A DNA stretch of 64,000 nt from Sphaerimonospora thailandensis (lineage in GTDB: Bacteria; Actinomycetota; Actinomycetes; Streptosporangiales; Streptosporangiaceae), in the NCBI RefSeq assembly GCF_016863115.1, contig NZ_BOOG01000003.1:1-64000 (forward strand), read 5' to 3'. A program made the translations under genes and the position numbers. The notes below the pieces were generated by a model. That model saw only the letters and a program-made list of their open reading frames with translations. It did not search any database and had not been told where the DNA came from. Numbering within the stretch: position 1 is the first letter of the stretch; every line of letters begins with the position of its first letter. Below are positions 42,670-55,402 of the stretch, piece by piece.

Positions 42670-43308
42670 TCAGTGGCCGCGGCGGAGCCACTCGTCGAGG
42701 TGAGGGGCCTCGGCGCCGATGGTGGTGTCGGCGCCGTGCCCGGTGTGCACCACCGTCTCCGGCGGCAGCGGCAGCAGCACGTCGCGGATGGAGGAGACGA
42801 TGGTCGGGAAGTCGCTGTAGGAGCGGCCCGTCGCACCCGGCCCGCCCTGGAAGAGCGTGTCGCCGGTGAACACCACGCCGAGCTCGGGGACGTGCAGGCA
42901 GACCGCGCCGGGCGCGTGGCCGGGCGTGTGCAGCACCCGCACGTCCACGCCCGCGACCCGCAGGACCTCCCCGTCGGCGAGCGGGCCGTCCGGCCTGGCC
43001 TCCGCATGAGCCCCGGGGTGGGCGAGGTTCCACAGCACCTCGTCGTCCGGATGCAGCAGGATCGGCGCGCCGGTCCGCGCGGCGAGGGCGGGCGCGGCGT
43101 TCACGTGGTCGTTGTGGGCGTGGGTGCAGACGATCGCGGTCACCCGCCGGTCCCCCACCGCCGCCGCGATGGCGTCCGCGTCGTGGGCGGCGTCGACGAC
43201 CAGGACCTCGTCGTCGTCGCCGAGCAGCCAGACGTTGTTGTCGACCTCCCAGGTCCCGCCGTCGAGGCTGAACGTCCCGGAGGTGACGACCTTCTCGATC
43301 CGAGTCAC
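42670..43308 (-). CDS. Metallo-beta-lactamase-fold hydrolase, probable S-formylmycothiol hydrolase partner of MscR
   Basis: This 212-residue glyoxalase II-type protein has the zinc motif [11 protein letters not shown] (about residues 61-71), then [14 protein letters not shown] and [19 protein letters not shown]. It is translationally coupled to the mycothiol-dependent formaldehyde dehydrogenase gene (ATGA/GTGA-type overlap at 43305-43308). The same pairing occurs as Rv2259-Rv2260 in Mycobacterium tuberculosis. It would release formate and free mycothiol from S-formylmycothiol. This role is inference from family and neighbours. Confidence 0.83.
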   Translation of the reverse strand: MTRIEKVVTSGTFSLDGGTWEVDNNVWLLGDDDEVLVVDAAHDADAIAAAVGDRRVTAIVCTHAHNDHVNAAPALAARTGAPILLHPDDEVLWNLAHPGAHAEARPDGPLADGEVLRVAGVDVRVLHTPGHAPGAVCLHVPELGVVFTGDTLFQGGPGATGRSYSDFPTIVSSIRDVLLPLPPETVVHTGHGADTTIGAEAPHLDEWLRRGH

Positions 43309-44390
43309 AGGATCACCACCGAGCGGAGCACCTCGCCGCGGTGCATCTTGTCGAAGGCGCTCTCGACGTCGTCGAGCGTGATCGTCTCGGAGACGAAGGC
43401 GTCCAGGTCGAGCCGTCCCTGCTGGTAGAGGGAGACCAGCATCGGGAAGTCGCGGCTGGGCAGGCAGTCGCCGTACCAGCTGGACTTGAGCGCGCCGCCG
43501 CGGCCGAACACGTCGAGCAGGGGCAGCTCCAGCGTCATCTCCGGGGTGGGCACGCCGACCAGGACGACGGTCCCGGCCAGGTCGCGCGCGTAGAACGCCT
43601 GGCGGTAGGTCTCGGGCCGGCCCACCGCGTCGATCACGACGTCCGCGCCGAAGCCGCCGGTCAGGTCCCGGATCGCCTCGACCGCATCGGTCTCGCGGGA
43701 GTTCACGGTGTGCGTGGCGCCGAAGCGGCGGGCCCACTCCAGCTTCCGGTCGTCGACGTCGACCGCGATGATCGTGGTCGCGCCGGCGAGGCCCGCACCC
43801 GCGATCGCGGCGTCGCCGACGCCGCCGCAGCCGATGACGGCGACCGAGTCGCCGCGCGTCACACCGCCGGTGTTCATGGCCGCGCCGAGGCCCGCCATGA
43901 CGCCGCAGCCGAGCAGGCCGACGGCCGCCGGGGAGGCGCCCGGGTCGACCTTGGTGCACTGGCCTGCTGCCACCAGTGTCTTCTCGGCGAACGCGCCGAT
44001 GCCGAGCGCGGGCGACAGCGCGGTCCCGTCGGCGAGGGTCATCTTCTGCTTGGCGTTGTGGGTGGCGAAGCAGTACTGCGGGCGGCCCCGCAGGCAGGCC
44101 CGGCACGCCCCGCAGACGGCCCGCCAGTTGAGCACGACGAAGTCGCCGGGGGCGACGTCGGTCACGCCTTCGCCGACGGCCTCCACGACGCCGGCCGCCT
44201 CGTGGCCCAGGAAGAACGGGTAGTCGTCGGAGATGCCGCCCTCCCGGTAGTGCAGGTCGGTGTGGCACACCCCGCAGGCCTGGATCTTGACGAGGGCCTC
44301 GCCGGGGCCGGGGTCGGGCACGATGATGGTCTCCAGGCTGACCGGCTGCCCCTTGGCGAGCGCGACGACGCCGCGAACCTCATGCGCCAT
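43305..44390 (-). CDS. mscR: S-(hydroxymethyl)mycothiol dehydrogenase (MscR, mycothiol-dependent formaldehyde dehydrogenase)
   Basis: This 361-residue zinc-dependent class III alcohol dehydrogenase oxidises the formaldehyde-mycothiol adduct with NAD. Catalytic zinc ligands lie in GVCHTDLHY and GHEAAGVVE. The structural zinc cysteines are in [15 protein letters not shown]. The NAD fold is [21 protein letters not shown]. Its place in the betaine operon fits disposal of formaldehyde released by the Rieske oxygenase, dimethylglycine dehydrogenase and sarcosine oxidase. The ATG is at 44390, with GGAGAC upstream. Confidence 0.9.
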   Translation of the reverse strand: MAHEVRGVVALAKGQPVSLETIIVPDPGPGEALVKIQACGVCHTDLHYREGGISDDYPFFLGHEAAGVVEAVGEGVTDVAPGDFVVLNWRAVCGACRACLRGRPQYCFATHNAKQKMTLADGTALSPALGIGAFAEKTLVAAGQCTKVDPGASPAAVGLLGCGVMAGLGAAMNTGGVTRGDSVAVIGCGGVGDAAIAGAGLAGATTIIAVDVDDRKLEWARRFGATHTVNSRETDAVEAIRDLTGGFGADVVIDAVGRPETYRQAFYARDLAGTVVLVGVPTPEMTLELPLLDVFGRGGALKSSWYGDCLPSRDFPMLVSLYQQGRLDLDAFVSETITLDDVESAFDKMHRGEVLRSVVIL

Positions 44391-44468
44391 GGTTGTCTCC
44401 TTCGCGATTTCTCGATCGACGGGTGTTGTCGGGCGGGCCGCGTCCGGGCCTGCTTCTTCAGCCTCTCA

Positions 44469-45683
44469 TCAGGCCGCGGGCGCCGGGCTCCGCAGCGCGT
44501 CGGCCGCGAGCCGCTTACGCCAGCGGGTGAACGGCCGCGGCAGGTCGATCCCGAGCACCGCGACCGGACGGTCCCCGCGCCGGTAGACCGCCACGAAGCT
44601 CCGGTCGGCGAGGCTACCCTCCTCGACGGTGATCTCGTCACCCGGTCGGGCGTGCCCGGCGAACTGGATCCGCGTCCCGCACTGGTCGGACCAGAAGTAC
44701 GGCGGCTCCGGCGGCCGGATGTCGCTCCCGGATCCGGCGGAGGCGCCCGCCAGCAGCGCGCGTACGGCGACGGCCGGGCGCCGTACGGCCCCGGTCCAGT
44801 GCTCGACTCGGCGGTGGGACCCGGCGGCGGGGTCGAACCAGGCGGCGCAGTCGCCGACGGCGATCACCCCGGGCAGGGTGGTGGCTCCGGTCGCGTCGCA
44901 CAGCACGCCGTCCCCGACATCGACGCCCGATCCGGCCAGCCAGCCGACGCCCGGACGTGCGCCGATCCCGACGACGACCACGTCAGCGGGGACGCGCCGC
45001 CCGTCGGTCAGGATCACCCCGTCGACCCTGGGCGCACCGGCGGCCCGGGCGGTGCCGGTCACCTCCCGGACGCCGGTGCCGCACAGCACCTCGACGCCCT
45101 GCCCGGCCTGGAGCCCGGCCACCACGGCGCCCATCTCGGCGCCGATGGCGGCGGCCAGCGGGGCGGACGCCGGCTCGACCAGGGTGACGTGCAGCCCGAG
45201 GGTCCGCGCGGTGGAGGCGATCTCGGCCCCGATGAAGCCGGCGCCGATGACGACGAGCCGCCCGGCCCCGGCGAGGTCCGCGCGCAGCGCCCTGGCGTCG
45301 TCCAGGGTGCGCAGCGTGTGGACCCCGGAAAGACGCTCGGTCCCGGGGAGGGTCCGGGCGCTCGCCCCCGTGGCGATCACCACCGCGTCGGCGCGCACCG
45401 ACCTTCCGTCGCCGAGCCGTACGGCGCGTTCGCCGGGGTCGAGGGCTTCGGCCGCCGCGCCGAGGATCCAGGTGGCGTCCAGGTCCTCGGTCTCGGTCTC
45501 CAGCGCGAGGTCGGCCTCGCTCATCCGGCCGGCGAGGAACTCCTTCGACAGCGGAGGGCGGTCATAGGGGCGATGCGGCTCGTCGCCGATCAGCACCAGG
45601 CCCCCGTCGTACCCCTGATCGCGCAGCGCCCGCGCGGCGGACAGGCCGGCCAGCGAGGCGCCCACCACCGCGACGGTTCTCAC
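44469..45683 (-). CDS. FAD-dependent ferredoxin reductase (BphA4-like)
   Basis: This 404-residue reductase passes electrons from NAD(P)H to the adjacent Rieske ferredoxin. It has VAVVGASLAGLSAARALRDQG at the N-terminus, YDRPPLSKEFLAG, RLVVIGAGFIGAEIASTARTLG as NAD domain and ATTLPGVIAVGDCAAWF. A C-terminal reductase domain includes PPYFWSDQCGTRIQFAGH. It starts at the GTG at 45683, overlapping the ferredoxin stop. The arrangement indicates a three-component oxygenase with GbcA, unlike the two-component GbcAB of Pseudomonas. Confidence 0.88.
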   Translation of the reverse strand: MRTVAVVGASLAGLSAARALRDQGYDGGLVLIGDEPHRPYDRPPLSKEFLAGRMSEADLALETETEDLDATWILGAAAEALDPGERAVRLGDGRSVRADAVVIATGASARTLPGTERLSGVHTLRTLDDARALRADLAGAGRLVVIGAGFIGAEIASTARTLGLHVTLVEPASAPLAAAIGAEMGAVVAGLQAGQGVEVLCGTGVREVTGTARAAGAPRVDGVILTDGRRVPADVVVVGIGARPGVGWLAGSGVDVGDGVLCDATGATTLPGVIAVGDCAAWFDPAAGSHRRVEHWTGAVRRPAVAVRALLAGASAGSGSDIRPPEPPYFWSDQCGTRIQFAGHARPGDEITVEEGSLADRSFVAVYRRGDRPVAVLGIDLPRPFTRWRKRLAADALRSPAPAA

Positions 45684-46036
45684 GCGGCACCCTGGCAACG
45701 TACGGCGACCCCGGGCGGCAGGTTCGCGGGGGCGTCCGAGGGGACGACGAAGATGGTGTCGTCCTCGACCACGACCCGGTGGGTCCGCACGGGGAGCTTC
45801 GCCGGGGGCGCGTCCACCTGTCCGGTCCTGAGGTCGAATTTCGAGGCGTGCAGGGGGCACTCCACCTCACAGCCCTCCAGCCACCCGTCGGCGAGTGACG
45901 CGTCCTGGTGGGTGCAGGTGTCGTCGATCGCGTAGATCTCCCCGTCCTCGGTGTGGAACACCGCGATCGGCGGCTCGACATCGAGCCGGAACGCCTCGCC
46001 CCGGGGCAGCGAGCGAAGCGGGCAGGCAGGAATCAT
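45680..46036 (-). CDS. Rieske-type [2Fe-2S] ferredoxin of the betaine monooxygenase system
   Basis: This 118-residue ferredoxin has Rieske ligands Cys41/His43 (CTHQDASL) and Cys60/His63 (CPLHASKFDL), as in biphenyl-dioxygenase-type carriers. It would shuttle electrons from the FAD reductase to the GbcA-like oxygenase. The ATG at 46036 is preferred; a TTG at 46039 is possible. It heads the operon running to the formate dehydrogenase-like gene and has the shared operator 32 bases upstream. Confidence 0.9.
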   Translation of the reverse strand: MIPACPLRSLPRGEAFRLDVEPPIAVFHTEDGEIYAIDDTCTHQDASLADGWLEGCEVECPLHASKFDLRTGQVDAPPAKLPVRTHRVVVEDDTIFVVPSDAPANLPPGVAVRCQGAA

Positions 46037-46067
46037 CAACCATCCCCAGTTGTGTAAAGAGAAACGC

Positions 46068-46084
46068 GAAGCGCTATACGCAAC
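46068..46084. promoter_or_regulatory. Shared operator upstream of the betaine monooxygenase operon
   Basis: GAAGC-GCTATAC-GCAAC matches the core and right half of the motif seen at 29768, 29787, 35692 and 38289. It lies 32 bases upstream of the ferredoxin ATG, where it would control six genes from the ferredoxin to the formate dehydrogenase. The remaining ~190 bases to the next gene contain a short palindrome GCCTGA-C-TCAGGC near 46130. Confidence 0.6.
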
Positions 46085-46272
46085 AGGGTGAGGTCACACG
46101 AACCCCCCTGTCAAGAGATTTCTCCGTGCCTGACTCAGGCATGATTCAGCATGTCAGAACGGGGGCCGCGAGCCATTCCGAACCTCTGTCGTGAGCTGGG
46201 CCGACTACCCGTTCCGGGAATACGCGGCGTGCACTCCGGCGCCCGTTGACCCAGCGCCCGTTCGCCGCGGGC

Positions 46273-46803
46273 TCAGGCGCTCTCGGCCGCGTTGTCGATG
46301 ACCTCAGCGGCGCCTTCGCTTCGGGCCTTTCCGCGCGGCAGGGCGGCCAGGCCGGGGAGCCAGCCGAAGACGATCCCCCAGACCAGCCCCATGACCACCG
46401 CGCCCGCCAGGTACGCCGCGTAGGCGCCGAGGCCGGCCGACACCGTCTGCGCCAGCACGACGGCCCTCAGCAGGAACGCGAGCACGGTGCCCGTCACGAA
46501 GGCGCCCCAGGCGCGCTGGAAGCCGCCGCGTGCGAGGGCGACCACGGCGACGAGCACCAACGCGGCCGCGCTCTCGGTGAGGGTCATGAGCCAGGTCGTC
46601 TCACCGAGCGGAACGAGCCGCAGCCCCGGCGGGCCGTACGGGAGACCGAGCGCGGCGGGCACGGCCAGATAGCCGACCCGGGTGACCAGCGAGACCCCGA
46701 ACAGGCCGAACCCGGCGACGATCAGGAGGGTGACGATCGCGGGCAGATTGTCACGGACACCGTTGCGAGCACTGTTGCGGACACTGTTGCGAGCGAGGCT
46801 CAT
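46273..46803 (-). CDS. Four-helix integral membrane protein of unknown function
   Basis: This 176-residue protein has about four transmembrane segments: LPAIVTLLIVAGFGLFGVSL, SAAALVLVAVVALARG, WGAFVTGTVLAFLLRAVVLA and AAYLAGAVVMGLVWGIVFG. I do not recognise the family. The N-terminus is an Arg-Asn-Ser repeat encoded by 12-bp units at 46755-46790. Its start is 53 bases from that of the divergent glycosidase gene; no functional link is evident. Confidence 0.7.
   Translation of the reverse strand: MSLARNSVRNSARNGVRDNLPAIVTLLIVAGFGLFGVSLVTRVGYLAVPAALGLPYGPPGLRLVPLGETTWLMTLTESAAALVLVAVVALARGGFQRAWGAFVTGTVLAFLLRAVVLAQTVSAGLGAYAAYLAGAVVMGLVWGIVFGWLPGLAALPRGKARSEGAAEVIDNAAESA
46755..46790. repeat. 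12-bp (24-bp) tandem repeat at the start of the membrane protein gene
   Basis: Units at 46755-46766, 46767-46778 and 46779-46790 alternate as a 24-bp higher repeat and encode (A/V)RN(S/G) repeats close to the start codon on the minus strand. Confidence 0.75.
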
Positions 46804-46856
46804 GTTCGGGATGCTAGCGGCGTTCGCACGTCCGGCGGAAGCCCCTCGGAGGTCAG

Positions 46857-48260
46857 ATGAAGACGGCTCGGTGGATCGCGTCGCTCACCGCGCTGGCCGT
46901 ACTGGCCGGCGGCATCGCCTCGGCTGCCAGGGGCGCGCCGGAGCCGAGCGCCCGTTTCATCACCGACGACCAGGGCAGGGCGCTCTTCCTGCGGGGCTTC
47001 AACACGGCGAGCAGCGCCAAGAGCACTCCGGACGCCCTGCCCGAGCTCACCGAGGCCGACATCGACCGCGAATACCGCGACATGGGGACGAACTTCGTTC
47101 GCTTCCTCATCCAGTGGCGCGCCGTGGAGCCTCAGCCCGGCATCTATGACACGAAATATCTGGACAAGGTGGCCGAGCGGGTCCGATGGTACGGCGAGCG
47201 CGGCTACCACGTGATGCTGGACATGCATCAGGACCTGTGGGGCAACGGCATCACGCCGTCCGGCGAGGCGGGCAACGGCGCTCCCGGCTGGGCGACCCAC
47301 CTGGACGGGCTCCCGGTCGCGACCGACCAGCCCACCTGGGAGATGTACTACCTGGAGCCGGGCGTCATCCGGGCCTTCGACCACTTCTGGAACACCACGG
47401 GCGAGCACCCGGAGCTGATGGACCACTACGCCAAGGCGTGGAAGGCGGTCGCCGCCAGGTTCGCCGGCGACCCGGTGGTCCTCGGCTACGACCTGATGAA
47501 CGAACCCTGGGGCGGCTCCGTCCAGGGCCCGCAGTTCGAAGCCGGCCCCCTGGCCGCCCTCTACCGCAGGACGATCGCCGAGATCCGCTCGGTGGACCGC
47601 GACAGCTGGATCTTCCTGGAACCCCAGGCGGTGGGCGTCAACTGGGGCCTGCCCTCGGCGCTGCCGTACTTCGACGACCCCCGCGACGGCGAGGCCCGCA
47701 TCGCCCTGGCCCCGCACCTCTACCCGCTCCCCCTCGACCTGGGTGAGGACTACACGGCGGGTTCCAAGGAGTGGATCGACCGCACCCTCGGCTGGTGGCG
47801 CGACAACGTGCTGCGCACGGCCGACCGGCTGCGCGCCCCGATCCTGCTGGGCGAGTTCGGCCTGGACATGACCAGGCCGGGCGCGAGCGACCTGGTGACC
47901 GGGGTCGTACGGCTCGGCGAGCACATGCGCATGGGCATGGCGTACTGGTCCCGGGACCCCGGCTCCTGGGGCCCCTACGACGAGGGCGGCTCGCCGACTC
48001 CCCTGGTCGCCGCCTACGCCAGGCCGTACCCGCGGGTGATCGGCGGCGTGCCGGTGGCGATCGGCTCGGACGCGCGCTCGCTGACCGTGACCTTCGACGC
48101 CAACGGCACCGGCCCCACCGAGGTCTACCTGCCCGCCGCCGGCTTCCCCGACGGCGGCGCGGCCTCCGAAGGCGAGGCCACCTGGGACCCGGCCAGGCGC
48201 ATCCTGACCGTCAGGACCAAACCCGCTGGCCGGATCACACTCACGATCACCCCCAAATGA
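46857..48260 (+). CDS. Secreted GH5 glycosidase, endoglycosylceramidase-like
   Basis: This 467-residue protein has a signal peptide (positively charged MKTARWIA, hydrophobic core to about residue 25). The GH5 TIM barrel has RGFNTASSAK, NFVRFLIQWRAVEP and LDMHQDLWG. The acid/base Glu216 is in DLMNEPWGG and the nucleophile Glu333 in LLGEFGLD. A C-terminal beta domain (about 380-467) is typical of endoglycoceramidases, which cut the glycan from glycosphingolipids; related actinobacterial enzymes cleave other glycolipids. The ATG at 46857 has GGAGG ten bases upstream. Confidence 0.87.
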   Translation: MKTARWIASLTALAVLAGGIASAARGAPEPSARFITDDQGRALFLRGFNTASSAKSTPDALPELTEADIDREYRDMGTNFVRFLIQWRAVEPQPGIYDTKYLDKVAERVRWYGERGYHVMLDMHQDLWGNGITPSGEAGNGAPGWATHLDGLPVATDQPTWEMYYLEPGVIRAFDHFWNTTGEHPELMDHYAKAWKAVAARFAGDPVVLGYDLMNEPWGGSVQGPQFEAGPLAALYRRTIAEIRSVDRDSWIFLEPQAVGVNWGLPSALPYFDDPRDGEARIALAPHLYPLPLDLGEDYTAGSKEWIDRTLGWWRDNVLRTADRLRAPILLGEFGLDMTRPGASDLVTGVVRLGEHMRMGMAYWSRDPGSWGPYDEGGSPTPLVAAYARPYPRVIGGVPVAIGSDARSLTVTFDANGTGPTEVYLPAAGFPDGGAASEGEATWDPARRILTVRTKPAGRITLTITPK

Positions 48261-48292
48261 CGGTCATTCACCACGGACTCGCCGGAACTGAG

Positions 48293-52135
<3,843 letters not shown>

Positions 52136-52371
52136 GTCCACCTCTTGCGTTCCGTGCCGCCAACCGGCGTCCTGACAACGCGAAATTTCATGCTATATAC
52201 AGTTTCGTGATACTCCGTCGCATTTAGCCGTTGCCGTACCAATACATGAACGAAACACCGGAACTCGCGGCTCATCCGTCTGATCACCTCGCCGGTTCGG
52301 CGGCGCGGCGACGGCCTACCCTGTGCATAGGGTGATGTCGGCGGATTTCGCGGATACATGGGGAGAGCTGC

Positions 52372-53346
52372 GTGCTACCTGAGGTGGAGGCATGGCTGGC
52401 CGGCCGTATGTCGGCGGCGGCCGACTGGCCGGTGGGCAGCTTGATGGCAGCCAAGGGAAGCACCACGGTCAGCGTGGTCCTCCCGGCCCGCGACGAGGCC
52501 GGGACCGTCGGGGAGATCGTGTCGGCCATCCGCCGCGACCTCGTCGAGGCCGTCCCGCTCGTGGACGAGCTCATCGTGATCGACTCCCGATCCACCGACG
52601 ACACTGCGGACGAGGCCGTACGCGCCGGCGCCAAGGTCATCGCGCAGGACGAGATCCTCCCCGAGCTGGACGGCCCGGCCTACGACGGAAAGGGTGAGGC
52701 GCTGTGGAAGTCGCTCGCCGTGACGTCGGGCGACCTCCTGGTCTTCGTCGACGCCGATCTGCGGGAGTTCCGGACCTCGTTCGTGACCGGGCTGCTGGGG
52801 CCGCTGCTGGCCGACCCCTCGGTGGCGTACGTGAAGGGCTGTTACGACCGGCCGTTCATCGGGCCGGACGAACAGGAGGCCCGCACCGGCGGGCGGGTGA
52901 CCGAACTGGTCGCGCGGCCGCTGCTCAACCTGCACTGGCCGCTGCTCGCCGGGTTCGTGCAGCCGCTGGCGGGCGAGTACGCGGGCCGGCGTGAGGTCCT
53001 GGAGCGGGTGCCGTTCGTCACCGGGTACGGCGTGGAGCTGGCCCTGCTCATCGACCTGCTCGACCTCGTCGGGCTCGGCGCGCTCGCCCAGGTGGACCTG
53101 GGACGCCGGGTGCACTCGCACCAGACGACCGAGGCTCTCGGCCGGATGGCCGGGCAGATCATGCACACGGCCTGGTCCCGGCTGGAACGCCAGAACAAGA
53201 TCATCCCAATGGGCGCGCCCTCGCTGCGGCTCACCCAGTTCGAGCGCGGGCCGGCCGGTCACCGGCCGGTGGAGCGGGAGATCTCGGTCGCGGAGCGGCC
53301 CGCGATGGCGACGATCCCGCAGTACGCCTCCCGCGCCCTGCGCTGA
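52372..53346 (+). CDS. gpgS: Glucosyl-3-phosphoglycerate synthase
   Basis: GpgS is a GT81 glycosyltransferase that joins glucose from a nucleotide sugar to 3-phosphoglycerate. This is the first step to glucosylglycerate and methylglucose lipopolysaccharide. The 324-residue protein has VSVVLPARDEAGTVGEIV, the acceptor loop IDSRSTDDT, the metal-binding LVFVDADLREF and VTGYGVELALLIDL. It starts at the GTG at 52372, divergent from the kinase gene. The next gene is folP2, as in Mycobacterium tuberculosis (Rv1208-Rv1207). Confidence 0.93.
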   Translation: MLPEVEAWLAGRMSAAADWPVGSLMAAKGSTTVSVVLPARDEAGTVGEIVSAIRRDLVEAVPLVDELIVIDSRSTDDTADEAVRAGAKVIAQDEILPELDGPAYDGKGEALWKSLAVTSGDLLVFVDADLREFRTSFVTGLLGPLLADPSVAYVKGCYDRPFIGPDEQEARTGGRVTELVARPLLNLHWPLLAGFVQPLAGEYAGRREVLERVPFVTGYGVELALLIDLLDLVGLGALAQVDLGRRVHSHQTTEALGRMAGQIMHTAWSRLERQNKIIPMGAPSLRLTQFERGPAGHRPVEREISVAERPAMATIPQYASRALR

Positions 53347-53457
53347 AGATCCGCCTTCTCAAGATCGTCTATCCCGGCGACAGGAGCCTTGGTATGGTTT
53401 ACGCGGCCTTCGGGCGGTGAACAGAAGGGGCGATCACGGCATGCTGGGGCTGGGTCC

Positions 53458-54315
53458 ATGCTGAGGCTGGGTCGACGTGATGTGGGCGAGGACCTGCTGA
53501 TCATGGCGATCGTCAACCGCACCCCCGACTCCTTCTACGACAAGGGCGCGACCTTCGCACGCGAAGAGGCGCTGCGCCGGGTCGACGAGGTCGTGGCCGA
53601 GGGCGCCGACATCGTCGACATCGGCGGCGTCAAGGCGGCCCCGGGAACCGAGGTCGACGTGCGGGAGGAGATCGACCGCACGGCCTCGTTCGTCGCCGAG
53701 GTCCGTGAGCGTCATCCCGACGTGATCATCAGCGTCGACACCTGGCGGCGCGAGGTGGGCCGCGAGGCCTGCCGGGCCGGCGCCGACCTGCTCAACGACG
53801 CCTGGGGCGGCACCGACCCCGGGCTGGCCGAGGTCGCAGCGGAGTTCGGCGTGGGCCTGGTCTGCACGCACGCCGGAGGGCTGCCGCCGCGGACCCGCCC
53901 GCACCGCATCGAGTACGACGACGTGATGGCCGACGTGATCGCCCGCACCACCGCGCTCGCCCGGCACGCGGTCGACGTCGGAGTCGACCCCGAACGCGTC
54001 CTGATCGATCCGGGCCACGACTTCGGCAAGAACACCTGGCACTCCCTGGAGGTGACGCGCCGGCTGGACGAGATGGTGGCCACCGGCTGGCCGGTGCTGG
54101 TGTCGCTGTCCAACAAGGACTTCGTCGGCGAGTCCCTGGGCCTGCCGGTGGACGAGCGGGTGTTCGGCACCCTGGCGGTCAGCGCGGTGTGCGCGTGGCA
54201 GGGGGCGCGGGTCTTCCGCGCCCACAACGTCGCCCCGACCCGGCAGGTGCTGGACATGGTCGCGGTGACCCGGGGCGTACGGGAACCCGTGCGGACCGTG
54301 CGGGGCCTGGCATGA
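53458..54315 (+). CDS. folP2: Dihydropteroate synthase homologue FolP2
   Basis: This 285-residue TIM-barrel protein of the DHPS family has IMAIVNRTPDSFYDKG, VDIGGVKAAPGTEVD, ISVDTWRREVGREACRAGADLLNDAWGG and LIDPGHDFGKNTWHSL. The mycobacterial FolP2 neighbour of gpgS lacks DHPS activity. KAAPG here replaces the usual ESTRPG substrate loop, which suggests the same, so a role other than folate synthesis is likely. It starts at the ATG at 53458 and overlaps the LigB-like gene in ATGA. Confidence 0.88.
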   Translation: MLRLGRRDVGEDLLIMAIVNRTPDSFYDKGATFAREEALRRVDEVVAEGADIVDIGGVKAAPGTEVDVREEIDRTASFVAEVRERHPDVIISVDTWRREVGREACRAGADLLNDAWGGTDPGLAEVAAEFGVGLVCTHAGGLPPRTRPHRIEYDDVMADVIARTTALARHAVDVGVDPERVLIDPGHDFGKNTWHSLEVTRRLDEMVATGWPVLVSLSNKDFVGESLGLPVDERVFGTLAVSAVCAWQGARVFRAHNVAPTRQVLDMVAVTRGVREPVRTVRGLA

Positions 54316-55043
54316 TCGTCGCCGCCTGCTGCGTCCCGCAGACTCCGCTGCTGCTGCCCGGCCTCACCGGCGGGCCCGTCGCCGAGGTCGAGGAACTGCG
54401 CACGGCCGCGCTCGCCGCCGCACAGACCGTCGTCGGCCAGACCCTCGTCGGCGGGGGCGTCAACGAGATCGTCGTGGTGGGCGGGGCGCCGCGGACCGGG
54501 TCGTACCCGGCGGACGCGCCGACGCCGGCCGGGCGGCTGGCCCCGGCCCCGGGACGGCGGCCGGCGCCTGGATCGCTGCCGGTGCCGCTGGCCGTCGGCC
54601 GATCGCTTCTCGCCGGACACCCCGTGCTCCTGACCTTGCAGGGCGTCGACGAGCACGCGTCGCCCCGGAGCTGTGGCGAGCTGGGCCATGAGATCGCGGC
54701 GCGGCCTGGCCGGATCGGGCTGGTCGTCGTCGGCGACGGCAGCGCCCGCCGCGAGGAGAAGGCCCCCGGGTACGTCGACCCCCGCGCACTCGAGGCCGAC
54801 GCCGCGATCGGCGACGCGCTGGCCTCCGCCGATCTTCCCGCCCTGGCCGCCCTGAACCCGGGCCTGTGCGACGACCTGCTGATCAGGGGGCGGGCCGCCT
54901 GGCAGGTCCTGGCGGCGGCCACCGAGAGCACGTCACAGACACATGGCACATCATGGACGGCGCACACGTTGTACGGCGGCGCCCCCTTCGGCGTGGCCTA
55001 CTGGTCCGTGACCTGGCTCCCCCACCCAACCCCCCAGGCGTAA
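54312..55043 (+). CDS. LigB-like class III extradiol dioxygenase fold protein, probably non-catalytic
   Basis: This 243-residue protein resembles the actinobacterial LigB-superfamily proteins found beside housekeeping genes. Its N-terminus MIVAACCVPQTPLLLPGL corresponds to the usual PHPPLL metal-ligand segment, but the His is replaced by Gln. GRIGLVVVGDGSARREEKAPGYVDPRA and YGGAPFGVAYWSVTW are also visible. The function of this group is unknown. Coupling to folP2 by a 4-base overlap suggests joint expression. Confidence 0.7.
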   Translation: MIVAACCVPQTPLLLPGLTGGPVAEVEELRTAALAAAQTVVGQTLVGGGVNEIVVVGGAPRTGSYPADAPTPAGRLAPAPGRRPAPGSLPVPLAVGRSLLAGHPVLLTLQGVDEHASPRSCGELGHEIAARPGRIGLVVVGDGSARREEKAPGYVDPRALEADAAIGDALASADLPALAALNPGLCDDLLIRGRAAWQVLAAATESTSQTHGTSWTAHTLYGGAPFGVAYWSVTWLPHPTPQA

Positions 55044-55047
55044 GACC

Positions 55048-55392
55048 TCAGGCGAGGTAGAGCTTGCGGAGAGGTTCGTCGATGACCCAGGTCGTCCGGT
55101 CTCCGGCCATGAGCCGTACGAGAACTCCCGGGCGGAGGTCGATGGACGAACCGTCCTCGAAGGTGACCCGGCCGGCGCCCGCCAGGACCAGGAAGATCTC
55201 GTCGACCTCCGTGTCCGTCGCGGTCCCCCGGGCGATGTCCCAGACTCCGACCTCGATGTCCTTGAACGCGGTCATCGGAGTGGTGACGGTCCGCGGCTCC
55301 GCGTCGGACGGCTCGTCATCCAGGAGCGGACCGGCGAAGAGGTCTACGTTGAGCAGCCGGTCGCCGCTCATCTGAGTTCCCGTGGCGTTCAC
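55048..55392 (-). CDS. Small cupin domain protein
   Basis: A single cupin barrel of about 114 residues is visible: VGVWDIARGTATDTEVDEIFLVLAGAGRVTFEDGSS followed by LRPGVLVRLMAGDRTTWVIDEPLRKLYLA. The start is uncertain: an ATG at 55428 would overlap the upstream tetR gene by 26 bases, and a GTG at 55392 or ATG at 55371 are alternatives. The metal and ligand are unknown. It probably shares a transcript with tetR. Confidence 0.72.
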   Translation of the reverse strand: MNATGTQMSGDRLLNVDLFAGPLLDDEPSDAEPRTVTTPMTAFKDIEVGVWDIARGTATDTEVDEIFLVLAGAGRVTFEDGSSIDLRPGVLVRLMAGDRTTWVIDEPLRKLYLA

Positions 55393-55402
55393 GAGCCGAA
55401 TC

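Noticed and set aside
48256-48268. Short palindrome AATGACGGTCATT between the convergent glycosidase and kinase genes
   Set aside because: Only six base pairs, overlapping the stop codon, and with no T-run. Too weak to call as a terminator or operator.
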